Position numbers and translations under genes: made by a program. Shown piece by piece: positions 1 to 11,190 of a stretch of 64,000 bases of DNA. A model generated the notes under the pieces. It had not been told where the DNA came from and did no database searches. It saw nothing but the letters and a program-made list of their open reading frames with translations. The stretch covers positions 3,720,001 through 3,784,000 of the forward strand of contig OY751486.1 of assembly GCA_963565915.1 (NCBI GenBank). The letters are read 5' to 3'. Position 1 is the first letter of the stretch, and every line of letters begins with the position of its first letter. The DNA comes from Entoloma clypeatum. Taxonomy: Eukaryota; Basidiomycota; Agaricomycetes; Agaricales; Entolomataceae.

Positions 1-700
1 CACTACACAGGGGTACTGAAACGTCCACAGCAGAAGAACGGCAGGACACACACGAAGGGCAGAATATGCGAATAGGGCGTGAGGGATGTGTGGCAACATA
101 TTGCCAAGGGACACATGGGGCGGGGGGACTTGTCTATGGCAGGATATGCCTGAGAATGGTGGAATGGCGCGAGGGAATATGGTGAGGGATGTACGGGGTG
201 GGAACAGCACCCTGCTGTGCCATGCCCATCACATCAAGGGAGAACACGACAGCAGTGGGGGCGGTGGGAGGGGTACTAAGATGGCCACAGCAAACAAATA
301 GCGGGGCAAAGGGCAGCACATACATGAGAACATAGGGACATGAAAACAGGGCATGGGGGGATACAACCATGCAAACAGGCTCTTGAGCAAGGGGGTGTGA
401 GGAGCATATGTACATCACTGTTCATGCATTTTTGAATGAGGGCTGTAATACATTTTCATATTATAATTAATGTTCTTTTTCATATTCTTGTGCCATTTGG
501 ATGCATTTGGATGTACAAAAAACCAAGCATGAGGACTGATTGGTGAGTATGGCTTACTAGGTTATTATGATGATATGGCAGTTCTATGTTATGAAGTATC
601 ACAAGGCTATGGCTTACTATGGTACTACAATACTTAGGCAGTTCTATGTTACAAGGCTACATCTGGCTACATCTGGCTACAGCCCTCAGTTATACTGCTA
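1..700. other. Low-complexity, gene-free repeat flank
   Basis: No convincing gene. Bases 1-420 are G-rich, degenerate sequence full of GGG/CATATG-like words, similar in flavour to the C-rich repeats near 62.8 kb on the other side of the window. Bases 540-700 contain short direct repeats: a 15-base word beginning GGCAGTTCTATG at about 578 and again at about 637, and repeated GGCTAC/GGCTATG words. The reading frames here are short and cross the repeats, so I treat them as non-coding. Confidence 0.6.
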
Positions 701-1606
701 CACAGCGGGACCGGACCAATGTACACCTTGAAAACATTGTAAACAAATAACAATCTAATATAGAATTTATTTGCTGACCACATTGTGGGAACACAAGTAA
801 AATCCATTTTTAATAATTATTTAATGTGCTCTGCATGTTTCCACTGAGCAAATGCAAAAGAAAATGCAAAATGTGATTGTGATGTGGCCCCGATATTTCC
901 TTCTCTCAAATGGAGATCCCATTCAAAAATCAAACCACTTGTTTATCCTTTATGAGAACTGAGTTTGATCCCAGCTTACATAGCAGGAACATGCTGAACA
1001 AATTATTTATTTGATCCCTATGTTTTTTCCTCATGCACGAAATTTCCATTGACAAAGAACATTTTAAAAGAAATCACACTGAGTCTATGATGTGATTGAC
1101 AACCACACTGCTGCTATGTTTAAAATGTACCCATCACATCCTTCGTAGTCTTCAAAATGTTTCCTCAAACAAAGAAGAAGATTAAAAATATACAAATGGT
1201 GTGATTGCCAATCTCATGATGACTTCACTGTGATTTCTTTTAAAATGTTCTTTGTCAATGGGAATTTTGTGCATGAGGAAAAAACATAGGGATCAAATAA
1301 ATAATTTGTTCAGCATGTTCCTGCTATGTAAGCTGGGATCAAACTCAGTTCTCATAAAGGATAAACAAGTGGTTTGATTTTTGAATGGGATCTCCATTTG
1401 AGAGAAGGAAATATCGGGGCCACATCACAATCACATTTTGCATTTTCTTTCGCATTTGCTCAGTGGAAACATGCAGAGCACATTAAATAATTATTAAAAA
1501 TGGATTTTACTTGTGTTCCCACAATGTGGTCAGCAAATAAATTCTATATTAGATTGTTATTTGTTTACAATGTTTTCAAGGTGTACATTGGTCCGGTCCC
1601 GCTGTG
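701..1606. repeat. Long near-perfect inverted repeat (foldback element)
   Basis: Left arm 701-1078 and right arm 1229-1606 are reverse complements of each other (paired positions sum to 2307). I saw only a few mismatches, for example near 1040-1046. Similarity fades towards the centre, leaving an unpaired middle of about 150 bases. The outer ends read CACAGCGGGACCGG and its complement. GCTAC/GCTATG words flank both sides but give no clean target duplication. No transposase frame lies inside. It could be a foldback/MITE-like element of about 0.9 kb, or a hairpin-forming locus. Its superfamily is not established. Confidence 0.85.
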
Positions 1607-2230
1607 CTATGACATGCTATGGCACTACACCATGCTACATGTTTGGAGGTATTTGCTACAGTTTGCTATGAGCCCAAATCAGAGTTTGCTGATGTGACAA
1701 GGGAGTGTGGGCTGGATACGCAGTCCTGCAGTGTGCCAGCGTCTCAGTGTGGTTGTTGAGAAGGAGGAGAGTCCAGGAGGGCATTGAGGAAGGTTGAGAC
1801 GGAGCCGCAGGCCTGCAGGGGGGCTTTGAACATGAGGCTCAGGGTGCGGAGATGGGGGGAGACACCGGAGTGAAACTCATGTGTTGCTGGGCATCCTGAC
1901 TGCTGTTTTGGGTCAATTAATATGGGTGTCAGACTTTTTTTTCACCTATATTTTTGATCTATGAAGAAACCGTGACTATAGAGATGTAAGTATCTATAGG
2001 CATGTGGAATGAAGAGAGATCACTTACATCCTCAGTGTTCAGGGAAGAAACGACTGAGGATGGAAAGTGATCACATCTATAAGGTAAATGATGAAGTCAC
2101 GTGGCTGACCAATTTTCTTATGTAAAATTAATGTAAGCAATCTTCTTCAAATACTGCGAGCGCACCAGCGCGAGTTGCCGAGGTCATGTGAGCGCGGAGT
2201 GCAAACCTTTTTTCTGTTGATTTTCGACTT
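1607..2230. other. Gene-free spacer between foldback repeat and Helitron
   Basis: No gene recognised. An imperfect hairpin pairs 2018-2035 with 2054-2072 (arms beginning GATCACTT and ending AAGTGATC), with further weak pairing around AGATGTAAG/CATCTATAAG outside it. GC-rich words at about 2155-2200 (GCGAGCGCACCAGCGCGAG) may belong to the 5' side of the following Helitron, but no 5' terminus could be fixed. Confidence 0.4.
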
Positions 2231-2795
2231 CCTCCTTATGTTTTTGACTTCCTCCGTGTGTTTTTGACACTTTTTGGACGTGTTTTTTGCGTGTTTTTTC
2301 GTGTTTTTGGCCTCTCCAAGGTGTGTGGCATGTGTATTGAACAGTTTTTATGTCTATTTCAGCTTATCTCTGTTGTTGGACACATGTATGGCTTTCTTTT
2401 CAATATTTTTGGGGTTTTCTATATATTTTTTCAGTGTCTGTTCTCTTCTTTCTACTCTGGGTTGAGCATATTCCTGTCCCCCACTGTGGTTTGATTTGGT
2501 TTCAAGAGCATTTGAAGCTCAAGGTGAAGTCCAGTGAAGTCCTACCTCCCTGGCTTCCTCTTTTTCAACAAAAGGGGTGTCTGCCAGTTGCTATTTGACC
2601 ATTTTTTGGTCAGGACCTCTCTCTGGACTACAGTATACAGGGAGCTTGGATTGTTCTTGATTGCTGTTTTTGGCTTTCACCAATTCCTTTGGCTGCTCTA
2701 TTTTCAACTGTTGCTATTTGAACCGATTGCTCATTTGTGCTGTGAAATTGGATCTTTCTGCTGGGCTGTGACTGTGAATTTGTTCATTTGCCTTT

Positions 2796-3399
2796 ATGGA
2801 CCAGACCCTTCCTCCAGATAATCCTCAGCTAGCCCAGGCTCTTGCACATCATGCAGACCGCAATCAAAGGACTCCAGATAGCCCCACCTGTCGCCGGATT
2901 GCACAGGCTCCTCCTCAGGCTCCTCCTCCTCCTCTTCAGTATCAGCATCTTCCTGCTCATCTGGCTCAGCAATTAGCTGCTCTTTCTCCACTGCCTTTGA
3001 ATCATGGCCGTGACCGTGGTCGTGGTCGTGGTTGTGGTCACTCTACTGCTGCTCCTATTCAGCCTGCTCAACAAGGATTTCAACATCTTCCTGCTCATTT
3101 GGCTCAACAGTTGGCTGCTCTTCCTGCTTTACCAGTTGGTCATGGTCATGGTCAACATTTGTCTCCCAGTTTATTTGTTGTATGTATCTATTCAATATCT
3201 GACTGTGTTTTTATTTTTATTCATCTTACTTTTGTAGCCTCCTGCATCTGCACCTGCACCACCACTACCACCTCTTTTAATAGTGCGTCAGCCTTTTAAT
3301 AATGGTTGGCCTGTTCATGATTTGGGTGCAATGGATATTGTCTGTCCATTCTGCAAGGCATTGCATTGGAGGGCTGAACATCTTAGTTGTTCAACATGA
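2796..3399 (+). pseudogene. Helitron protein, N-terminal fragment
   Basis: Exon 2796-3179 is followed by a probable 58-base intron (3180-3237: GTATGT donor, CTGAC branch, TTTGTAG acceptor) and an exon from 3238. The product has two copies of a QHLPAHLAQQLAAL segment and an RGRG-rich stretch, then the conserved Helitron N-terminal motif with CPFCKALHWRAEHLS (about 3341-3386), a small cysteine-containing module found ahead of the Rep domain in fungal Helitrons. It then stops at 3397-3399. In complete Helitron proteins several hundred residues, including the Rep HUH nuclease, follow this motif. Here they are absent, and the next recognisable piece starts within about 20 bases in another frame. 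Confidence 0.75.
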
Positions 3400-3568
3400 A
3401 ACTCATGATCCATGGCCCCTGTGGTGCTGACGATCCAAATGCTCCCTGTATGAAGAATGGAAAGTGCTCCAAGGGCTTTCCAAAGCAATTCCGTGAACAG
3501 ACCACTATCTCTGACGATTCCTATGCCAATCTCCGTCGTCGCAATAATACTGGCATATTTACACTGCC
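3387..3568 (+). pseudogene. Helitron protein, central fragment (HGPCG motif)
   Basis: The frame contains KLMIHGPCGADDPNAPCM and GKCSKGFPKQF, then an RRRNN stretch. This is the strongly conserved block that follows the Rep domain and precedes the helicase in Helitron proteins. It is cut at the TTACACTGCC direct repeat (3559-3568) by the inserted segment. The same frame resumes at the second copy of that repeat (4697-4706), so the fragment is the direct upstream neighbour of the helicase part. Confidence 0.8.
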
Positions 3569-4696
3569 TGTAAGGGCAAGCCCCTAGAGGATTAGAGACC
3601 TTAGCAAGGAAGTCATTCCTTCTATCCTTGTTTCTTTCTGTTTCTCAACTCCACCCATACAATGTCAAGACAATCCTCCTTTTTGTTGACTGCTCTCGCA
3701 ACTCCATCACCCTCCTATAACCTCCGATGCTGCTCTGATGCTGCTCCGATCTACTCCGAAATCTCTCCACCTGTTCCAACTCTCCTCCATCCACCCCCAC
3801 TGGGTTCCAATGTTCCGAAGCCTTGTTCAGGATAGTTCCCTCTGATGGATTTCCATCCATCTTACCGTAAGGGCAACATCGCTTTCATTGGTTTCACTAA
3901 CACCAAGGTCCATCTTACCCTCCATATTCCTATATCCTGGTACCTCCATTGGAGCTCCGCACTCCTCCGATATAGCTCCGCACTTTTCCGATGTAGCTCC
4001 GCACTTTTCCGATGTAGCTCGGCACTTCCTGCACACTTGACACTGTCGTTTTTCCATCGGAGCTCCGCATTTCTCCATGCCCAGTGATACAGGCAATATC
4101 CCTTCCCTTCTCCTTTCTTCTCCCTTTCGCATTCTCTTTCCACCACCTCCGATGATTTCTGATGATCTCCGACAATTCCCAACATACCTCCGACCCTCCG
4201 GTTATCGGACTTCTAGATGTGGTGCGTTTATTACTTACACTTACTATACTTTACATTTTCCTTTTCCCCTCCAAACACCTCCGACGTATCTCTGATATTC
4301 CGACAGCCTGTTCTCTGCCCTTTGGTCTTTCAATATGACCTTATTACTTCAAGTCCATGCACAGTACGATACATCACTTATATATTTATCTCTTCAACCC
4401 CCATCTCCAACGTCCTCCAATCTGCTCCGCTTTTCGGAGCGGATATCTTATTTCAAACATTCCTACTATTTCATATATTCTCGTTGCCATTCCACTTCCA
4501 TTTCCAATTCACTTTTTCTATATATCTGCTTCGGTTGCAGGGGATTCCTTAGAGTTTTCTCTTTGGATCTCCCTTGCAAGGTACGATATATTGTTGTTTA
4601 GTAGTCTTTAATCTAACCTTTGGATCTCCCTTGCAAGTCATCCGATGTTGGAGTCGCTTCAGAGCACTTCGGAGTTGTTGGATCGTAAGGTCGCCC
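3569..4696. mobile_element. 1.13-kb insertion inside the Helitron coding region
   Basis: The segment is bounded by identical 10-base direct repeats TTACACTGCC at 3559-3568 and 4697-4706, as expected of a target-site duplication. Taking one repeat plus the flanks gives a continuous Helitron reading frame, which strongly supports insertion. The interior is rich in CTCCGA/GCTCCG words, has about three tandem units of roughly 28 bases around 3955-4023, and repeats TTTGGATCTCCCTTGCAAG at about 4561 and 4619. No transposase frame is visible. A 9-10 base duplication would fit a Mutator-like (MULE-derived) element, but I could not define convincing terminal inverted repeats. Confidence 0.75.
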
Positions 4697-7170
4697 TTAC
4701 ACTGCCCAATGGAAAGTCAGTTGATAATCATTGGGTTGTTGCTTATTGCCCTTATTTGCTCTGGAAGTACCGCTGTCACATCAATATGGAGTGCATTGGA
4801 TCTGTCAAGGCCATCAAGTACATCTATAAATATGTCTACAAGGGCCACGATCATACCACAATGGAGTTTGGCAAAACTCAGGATGAGATCAAGCTATATC
4901 TGGATGCACGCTATGTTTCCCAGTGCGAGGCATTTTGGAGATTGATGGCTTATGAGATGCATGCAATCTCTCCCAATGTTGTGCATCTACAGATCCACCT
5001 TCCAGATCAGCAGTCTGTCACATGGAATGAGGATGGTGTCAACCCTTTGGAGAAGATTGTGGAGAGAGCTGCAAGTCGTGACACCACTCTTACTGCCTAC
5101 TTCAAGGCCAATGCCCAGTATGAAGCTGCCCGTGATGTCTACTATCAAGACTTTCCCTCTGCCTTTGTCTTCAATGCCACCACTCATAAATGGAAACCAC
5201 GTCAAAGAGGCTATGCAATTGGTCAGATGTACTATGTGTCTCTCAAGGCTGGCAAATGCTTCTATCTCCATCTTCTCCTCACTGCTGTCAAAGGGGCCAC
5301 ATCCTTTGCCGCTCTTTGCACTTTTGATGGAGTTGAAGCACCCAACTTTTGTCAGGCCTGTTTGGCACGTGGTCTGTTGGCAGATGATCATGAGTGGCAC
5401 CAGTGTCTTACTGAAGGTGGTTTGATGGCTACCGGCTATCAGTTGTGCATGCTCTTTGTCACAATCCTTCGTAAATGCAATCCTGCAAATCCGGCCTATC
5501 TTTGGGATCAGCACAAGGCCAACATCTGTGATGACCTCCACCATTTTCTTCACAGTCGCCAGATTCGCATTGATCCCACTCAGGAGGATGTATTCGACTA
5601 TGGCCTTTACTGCATCAATAAGCTGCTTTTTGCTGGCAATATGTCTCTCAAGGATTGGGCTGATATGCCTCAGGTTCAGCAGGATTGGGGTGCAATTGTG
5701 GGAAATCCCCTGCTGGTAGAGCATTTGTCTTATGACCAGGAGGAGCAGGCTCAGTTAGGAGCAGAGCGCATTCACTCTTTAAATGAAGATCAGCATCGTG
5801 CTTTTGACAAGATTGTTCAAGCAGTCACCACTCAGTCTGGCCAGATATTCTTTCTTCATGGTCCTGGAGGTACAGGCAAGACATGTGTCTACAACACCCT
5901 CTGCTATCATTTCCGTGGCCAGGGCAAGATTGTTCTCTGTGTGGCATCATCTGGCATCGCTGCTCTTCTTCTCAACAGTGGTCGCACATCCCATTCTGCC
6001 TTCAAAATTCCCATCATCATCAATGAGGCATCCTCCTGTAATATCAGAAAGAACTCTGATCTGGCAGATCTCATTCAACATGCTCATTTGGTCATATGGG
6101 ATGAGGCACCCATGCAGCATCGCCACATCCATGAGGCTGTTGATCGCACCTTTCAGGACATTCGCAATTCCAACGCTCCCTTTGGTGGTCTGTCTATCAT
6201 TTTTGGAGGAGACTTTCAGCAGATTCTTCCTGTCATCATCAAGGGATCACGGTCAGACATTGTTAATGCCTGCATACAAAAATCCTCTCTTTGGTCCTCT
6301 GTCAAGGTTCTGTATCTCAAGAAGAACATACGTCTCAACACTGATATTGATGAAGAACGTCTCTTTGCTCAATGGCAGCTGGATGTTGGTCATGGTCGAG
6401 GCACTCAGGAAGATGGAACCATTAGCCTCCCTCCCTCCTTTCAATTGCCTGAGAATACCCTTCCTGCTCTTATAAGCAACATCTATCCAGACATTCATCA
6501 GCAATCTCCTCCTGGCACATACTTCTCCAACCACACCATCCTCTCCAGTCGCAACAGTGATGTTGATGAAATCAATCAGACAATTCTCAATCATTTTCCA
6601 GGAGAAGAGTTCACCTTCCACAGTGCAGATACCATTCTCAACAACAATCCTGACACTGAACAAGGAGAGTTGATGTATCCAACCGAGTATCTCAACTCTA
6701 TCAACTGCTCTGGACTTCCGCTGGCCAAACTCAAGCTCAAACTCAGATGTCCTGTTATGGTGCTACGCAACATCAATGCTGCTGAAGGTGTCTGCAATGG
6801 AAGCAGAGGAACAGTCTCTCAACTGGGCCATCGTGTTGTTCAAATTTGCCTCATTACTGGAGATCAAGCAGGAAGCTCTATTCTCATTCCACGTCTCAAG
6901 TTGACTCCAACCAACACTCAAGTTCCATTTGAATTTGAACATCGTCAATTTCCTATTCATCTTTGCTTTGCAATGACAATCAACAAAGCTCAAGGACAGT
7001 CACTCAAGCATGTCGGTTTGGATCTCAGGACTCCTGTCTTTACCCATGGCCAGTTTTATGTTGGAATATCAAGAGTAACCTCTGTTCACAATATCAAAGC
7101 AATTTGGGATCCAAAAGTAGATACTCCTGTTACAAAAAATATTGTATATCCTGAGGTACTATTAGATTAG
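4645..7170 (+). CDS. Helitron PIF1-family helicase part (841-codon frame)
   Basis: This frame is open over the C-terminal half of a Helitron Rep/helicase. Visible motifs are WVVAYCPYLL and KYIYKYVYKGHD near the start; Walker A GPGGTGKT at about residues 406-413; Walker B-like WDEAPM at about 485; GGDFQQILPV at about 520; and the late helicase motif TINKAQGQS at about 780 followed by FYVGISRV. All are typical of PIF1-like helicases that unwind DNA during rolling-circle transposition. The first residues, up to about TLP at 4704, come from the inserted element; true Helitron sequence begins at the second TTACACTGCC repeat. No in-frame stop or obvious lesion lies in the helicase, so it seems young, but without Rep it cannot nick DNA itself. 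Confidence 0.9.
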   Translation: MLESLQSTSELLDRKVALTLPNGKSVDNHWVVAYCPYLLWKYRCHINMECIGSVKAIKYIYKYVYKGHDHTTMEFGKTQDEIKLYLDARYVSQCEAFWRLMAYEMHAISPNVVHLQIHLPDQQSVTWNEDGVNPLEKIVERAASRDTTLTAYFKANAQYEAARDVYYQDFPSAFVFNATTHKWKPRQRGYAIGQMYYVSLKAGKCFYLHLLLTAVKGATSFAALCTFDGVEAPNFCQACLARGLLADDHEWHQCLTEGGLMATGYQLCMLFVTILRKCNPANPAYLWDQHKANICDDLHHFLHSRQIRIDPTQEDVFDYGLYCINKLLFAGNMSLKDWADMPQVQQDWGAIVGNPLLVEHLSYDQEEQAQLGAERIHSLNEDQHRAFDKIVQAVTTQSGQIFFLHGPGGTGKTCVYNTLCYHFRGQGKIVLCVASSGIAALLLNSGRTSHSAFKIPIIINEASSCNIRKNSDLADLIQHAHLVIWDEAPMQHRHIHEAVDRTFQDIRNSNAPFGGLSIIFGGDFQQILPVIIKGSRSDIVNACIQKSSLWSSVKVLYLKKNIRLNTDIDEERLFAQWQLDVGHGRGTQEDGTISLPPSFQLPENTLPALISNIYPDIHQQSPPGTYFSNHTILSSRNSDVDEINQTILNHFPGEEFTFHSADTILNNNPDTEQGELMYPTEYLNSINCSGLPLAKLKLKLRCPVMVLRNINAAEGVCNGSRGTVSQLGHRVVQICLITGDQAGSSILIPRLKLTPTNTQVPFEFEHRQFPIHLCFAMTINKAQGQSLKHVGLDLRTPVFTHGQFYVGISRVTSVHNIKAIWDPKVDTPVTKNIVYPEVLLD

Positions 7171-7251
7171 ATGTATATAGTACATAGATACCATTATACC
7201 TCACTCTGTATATGCTACATACCACAATATATTTATTATACCACTCAAAAC

Positions 7252-7292
7252 CCCGTGCAGAAACAACGCTGCGTTGCGAAGCACGGGTCTAA
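7252..7292 (+). other. Helitron 3' terminal hairpin and CTAA end
   Basis: Stem CCCGTGC (7252-7258) pairs with GCACGGG (7281-7287). The loop contains a smaller palindrome (AACGC/GCGTT). CTAA follows at 7289-7292. A short hairpin just before a CTRR end is the diagnostic Helitron 3' structure and acts as the termination signal for rolling-circle transfer. Confidence 0.8.
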
Positions 7293-7543
7293 ACGCTCGT
7301 GAACAATATAAACAAATGGATCATGTGATGCAAGTGTATGTAAGCGATGAGATATACGGGACTATAGTCCAACACCACCCACGTGTGTTGCCGGGATCGC
7401 GTTCCGACACCCCCTTGGATCAGAACGAGGGACGTAGTGTAACAAACAACGTCAAACAGCTGCCTCCTGTCATCCATGAGGACTTCCGCATGTGCAAAGG
7501 TTTGGTCGAAATCAATCACATCTTCTCATTCTGATACTTTCAA

Positions 7544-10081
7544 ATGCCCTTGCTTAGAACTGCAGGCCAGGTATCGCCGTACCTTATCCAGACTAATGCC
7601 GTCAACCATCACAACCATCCCTCCACAGACAATACGGGTCGAGTTCGCCAAACTCGCCAGAGGGACAAGAGTCGCCCACGTCAAGAACGAAGCCCAAGGA
7701 TCGATGAGGACCCAAGATTTAACACCGGTATTCCGAGATTGTTGCTCCGTTCTGGAAATCGAGGACGCCGTTTTGGCCGCCAAGGCAGAGCAAACGATGA
7801 GGACGAAGGTATTTGTCTCTTCGGTGGGCATTGAGCGAACATGAAGTTAAAATTTTCCAGCAGTTCCTGATTACCCGCCTCCCTCTTATACCCCTCCGGA
7901 ATCGATGTATCCGAGCACCACAGCCCTCGTTCTCGCGCAGCGAGCGGATCGTCAGGACCCCTCCCCTTCTACAGCTCTCCCACCACCTCCCACGCTTCCT
8001 GCCCCAGAGCAATCATCCGACTCGCCCACAATCCAACCAGACAGAGACTGTGACGTTGAATCGAATTCCTCTGGGGAAATAATAGACCTGGATCCGAACG
8101 AACAAGGAGCGCGGACTAATGCCATCGTCAAGGCTCCCATCTTTTCGAGAAGTGAGGTATCCCTCTCACGAAAGGGACGCACCCGTCTTATGCTAGACTC
8201 AGACGAGGATGAGGACACCCGCGCTGATCTATCGCATAGTCCTAGAACTCGAAGAAATACTTTGTCCCCTTTAAAGACCCTTTTTCCGTATCTCTCCACG
8301 CGGGGTCATGAACGCACCCATTCGGCACACCCATCAAACAATGGATCACCTTATTCCTCCCATGCGTCTTTTTTCACGAGCACCACTTCGCTCAAAATGC
8401 CGATGTCGACTACATCCTTCCCGTCCCCTGGACGAGCCGTTTGTCGCAGACTTTTGTCCTTCAAGGCGCACGAAAGACGGAGTACTAGTAGCCCACCGAC
8501 AACTGTCAGTCCTCCTGAGCCCCTTGAGACTTGGGAAGTTGTGGATTCGTGTGGCAATTTGGATCATGAGGCTGAGGAAAAAGAAAAGGCTTCACCTTCG
8601 ACTGTCTCGCCCAATCCTTCGTCACGCAGTCAAAAATCTGTGCGCATCGTCGAGGCAACCAGACCAAACGCCACTACCCCTGGGACGCAGACTATTGCTG
8701 TTTCTCAGCAAAGCATTCATCCACTCTCTCTAAGGGACCGTAAAATTCCCGTGATACCGCATATCAGAAAACCTACACGAAGGGCTACCTCTCCTCCTCC
8801 GCGACTCGAACCTGTTATTCCACCAGGCCCAATAGTGACGACCGTCCGTACCAGGATGGCCATTACTGCTCCTCCAGTTATGAAGTCCCCAGAACTCGTC
8901 AATGCATCTCCTCAGGAGGACAGTAGCAGGCAGGGCTTGGGTGCCAATCATTCGGACCCAGAGGCATTGTCTCCCTTCCAACGAGCTCTGGTCATTCCCT
9001 TGCCTCTTAGTCCTGTTGAGGAACGGCTTTCTGAGCGGGGACCAGTTCACAAGACTCTTCCTATAAATATGAGCTCTCCTGTGCCTTTTCGTTCCCCTCC
9101 TCTTATATCTCTAGGCACGGAGTGTGATTTGATGGCTTTATCCATCCACCCAACTCCAAATCGCGCACGCACGAACCTGAGTTCAACATCTCTTGAGGAG
9201 TTGGACAGCTCACCTAATACACGACAACATTATCGTGGCAGACCTCTTCCGTCAACACCAAGCCCTGCGGCGCGTACAGCCGTTGATTCGATCTACGCTA
9301 GTCAGTGGGATCAGGGGATCAGGGGAGGGGAGGCATATTTCTCCGAAGGACTTCTCATCGACCTGAACGACACCTCTCTGACAACGAATCAAAAGAGAGC
9401 TGCTGTACCTTCGCAGACAGAAATGGGGCCTGGGGCGTATACCCTCGAATTACCCAGTCCGGTTGCGTCCAGCAGGTCTTCCATCAATTTCTCAGAGTCA
9501 CCGACGGGCAGCCTCTTCCCGCCGCTAAACGCAACTGCACTAGTGTCTCCGAAGACCACGGAGACACGGACTGCAATGTCAGGTCGTTTTTTGGAGGTGA
9601 CCGACTTGGATGTGTTAGTGTCTCGCCTGGATGAAAGATCAAGAAATGTATCTGACTACGAAGTAAGTTTGGCCCTGTCTTGCCTATGCCTTCCTCATAA
9701 AACACCTTCCAGGATTTGTTGCTGCTAACCGACTTCATCGGACCCGCAAGCCCGCAAACTGTAGCGCCACGTACACCCATGAGCCCTTCTTCAAACGTCC
9801 TGGAGACCAAAAGGAATCCGAAAAACGAAAACATTGCTCTCCTCGCGAACGTCGAAATTGAGCGACAACGCACCACAAACGACGGCCGACTCAAACTCAA
9901 ACTTGTCTTGATCGATGCCCCTGTGGACAGATGTGGAATTTGCTTGACGCAATTCAAAGACAATGAACTCGCGAGGTTGGGCTCTCTTTGTCGGCACGCA
10001 TTTCACGACAAATGCCTCAAGCCATGGCTGCCGACTAGCAAGACTTGTCCGATGTGTCGTGTTCCACTTGCCGCTCAGTAG
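7544..10081 (+). CDS. RING-H2 finger protein, probable E3 ubiquitin ligase
   Basis: Main exons are 7861-9662 and 9713-10081, joined by a 50-base intron (GTAAGT...CCAG). The C-terminus holds a RING-H2 finger: CGIC, then CRHAFHDKC, then CPMC (C3H2C3 order), so the protein probably recruits an E2 enzyme. The rest (about 600 residues) is low-complexity, rich in Pro, Ser and Thr with acidic stretches such as DSDEDED. The 5' end is uncertain. An exon 7544-7808 joined by intron 7809-7860 gives a continuous 811-residue frame, but another frame at 7629-7808, after a good intron 7571-7628, looks more protein-like and does not connect. The Helitron ends only about 250 bases upstream, so the 5' region may have been disturbed. 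Confidence 0.75.
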
Positions 10082-11190
10082 ATTCTGGGGTGACCATTCT
10101 CCTCTGAACAAGAGCCTTCATGGACTCGCTTTCATTTTGCACATCTATTGTCTTTCCCTGTTCATCCTCTCTGTATGATTCTCTGTTTTTTTTCTTTGCT
10201 TTCTCCTGGACCCTAGGTTGTAGCATATCGACCCCTTCCGAAATTGATTGTCACGTAGTACGACAGAGATGCAAACTGTTTTGATAGCCTATGATGAACC
10301 GTTTCAAATTTAGTGATACTAGTAGTACTTGAAGTAAGTAAATGCCCTTCGATCGATCATCAATGGATGTTCTGAGTATCTAGGGAGGAGGTACCAGCGG
10401 ACGATAGGCTGGTATAATCGTCGATTCCTTGATGGCCAGCCAATCAGGTGGGGCTAAATGGCGTTTTGAAAAGTCCAGGTAATTAAAGGCAGGTGACCTC
10501 ATATCTCTCCCACAATCGACCAACAGCAACTTGAGCAGCCAGTTCTCCAGTAAATCGCAGACAGTGGAATAGTGGTCGAACATTCTCAAAGCTGAAGACG
10601 CGTAATTATCAACGGCGGAGGCGATGCGCGACCTCTGGGAGACTGGCAGCCTGAGATTTGTATAACAACAATGCCAACGCGGCCTTCTTTACGAAAAATA
10701 CGAGCACAAATCAATCAACAGGTCTTGGTACCACTACAACTGACGTCGTCGAATGATTCTGGGATGTCGCACGAATTAGTATGGGATCACTTGGGGATCA
10801 CATTTCAACTTTCCGGCAAACGAACTTTTCCACTGACCATTCGTCATCCATGCATCAAGGATTGACCTCCACCACAATTCAGACGTGACTTCTGCTACTG
10901 GGATCGTTGGTGAGGTGATCTAGGGAATTGCATCAAAGCGCCATTATCGTCCGTTCGACACGTGGATCTCCATTTGATCTCAATTGCAAAGCGGGCCATA
11001 AGCATTTCCTACTATATATTGTCAGCGAACAATGCATTATTTTTGCAAGCTCATCGGTCAGCCTGCAACCACGTTATTCCTTGTTCTCACTCTCAACTTA
11101 CACTTTCTGCCACAGTTGATTTTCCCCTGGCGCCGTTGTGAATACTATCGCGACTGCGTATATCTACTCCCTACAACGCTCAGCACCATC
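10082..11190. other. Intergenic, no gene recognised
   Basis: Short frames on both strands show no family motif, splice-supported extension or fungal codon bias. It probably contains the terminator of the RING gene and the promoter of the next gene. A CT-rich stretch at about 11080-11135 lies ahead of the next start codon. Confidence 0.5.

Larger units (their letters stand above)
2200..7292 (+). mobile_element. Degenerate Helitron rolling-circle transposon
   Basis: The span encodes the N-terminal part and the PIF1-type helicase of a fungal Helitron Rep/helicase and ends in a typical Helitron 3' signature. The signature is a hairpin with stem CCCGTGC (7252-7258) and GCACGGG (7281-7287), then CTAA (7289-7292), matching the CTRR rule. 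The element is not autonomous as seen: the HUH Rep endonuclease region is missing between about 3385 and 3405, the N-terminal part is out of frame with the following piece, and a further insertion occupies 3569-4696. The base after CTAA is A rather than the usual host T. The 5' end (expected TC) is not resolved, so the start is approximate. Confidence 0.85.

Noticed and set aside
701..1606. hAT-like element call for the foldback repeat, based on the CAGCGGG end
   Set aside because: The flanking eight bases on the two sides do not match well enough for a target duplication.
4987..5724. 245-codon minus-strand frame
   Set aside because: It is the antisense shadow of the Helitron helicase, whose plus-strand frame has clear motifs.
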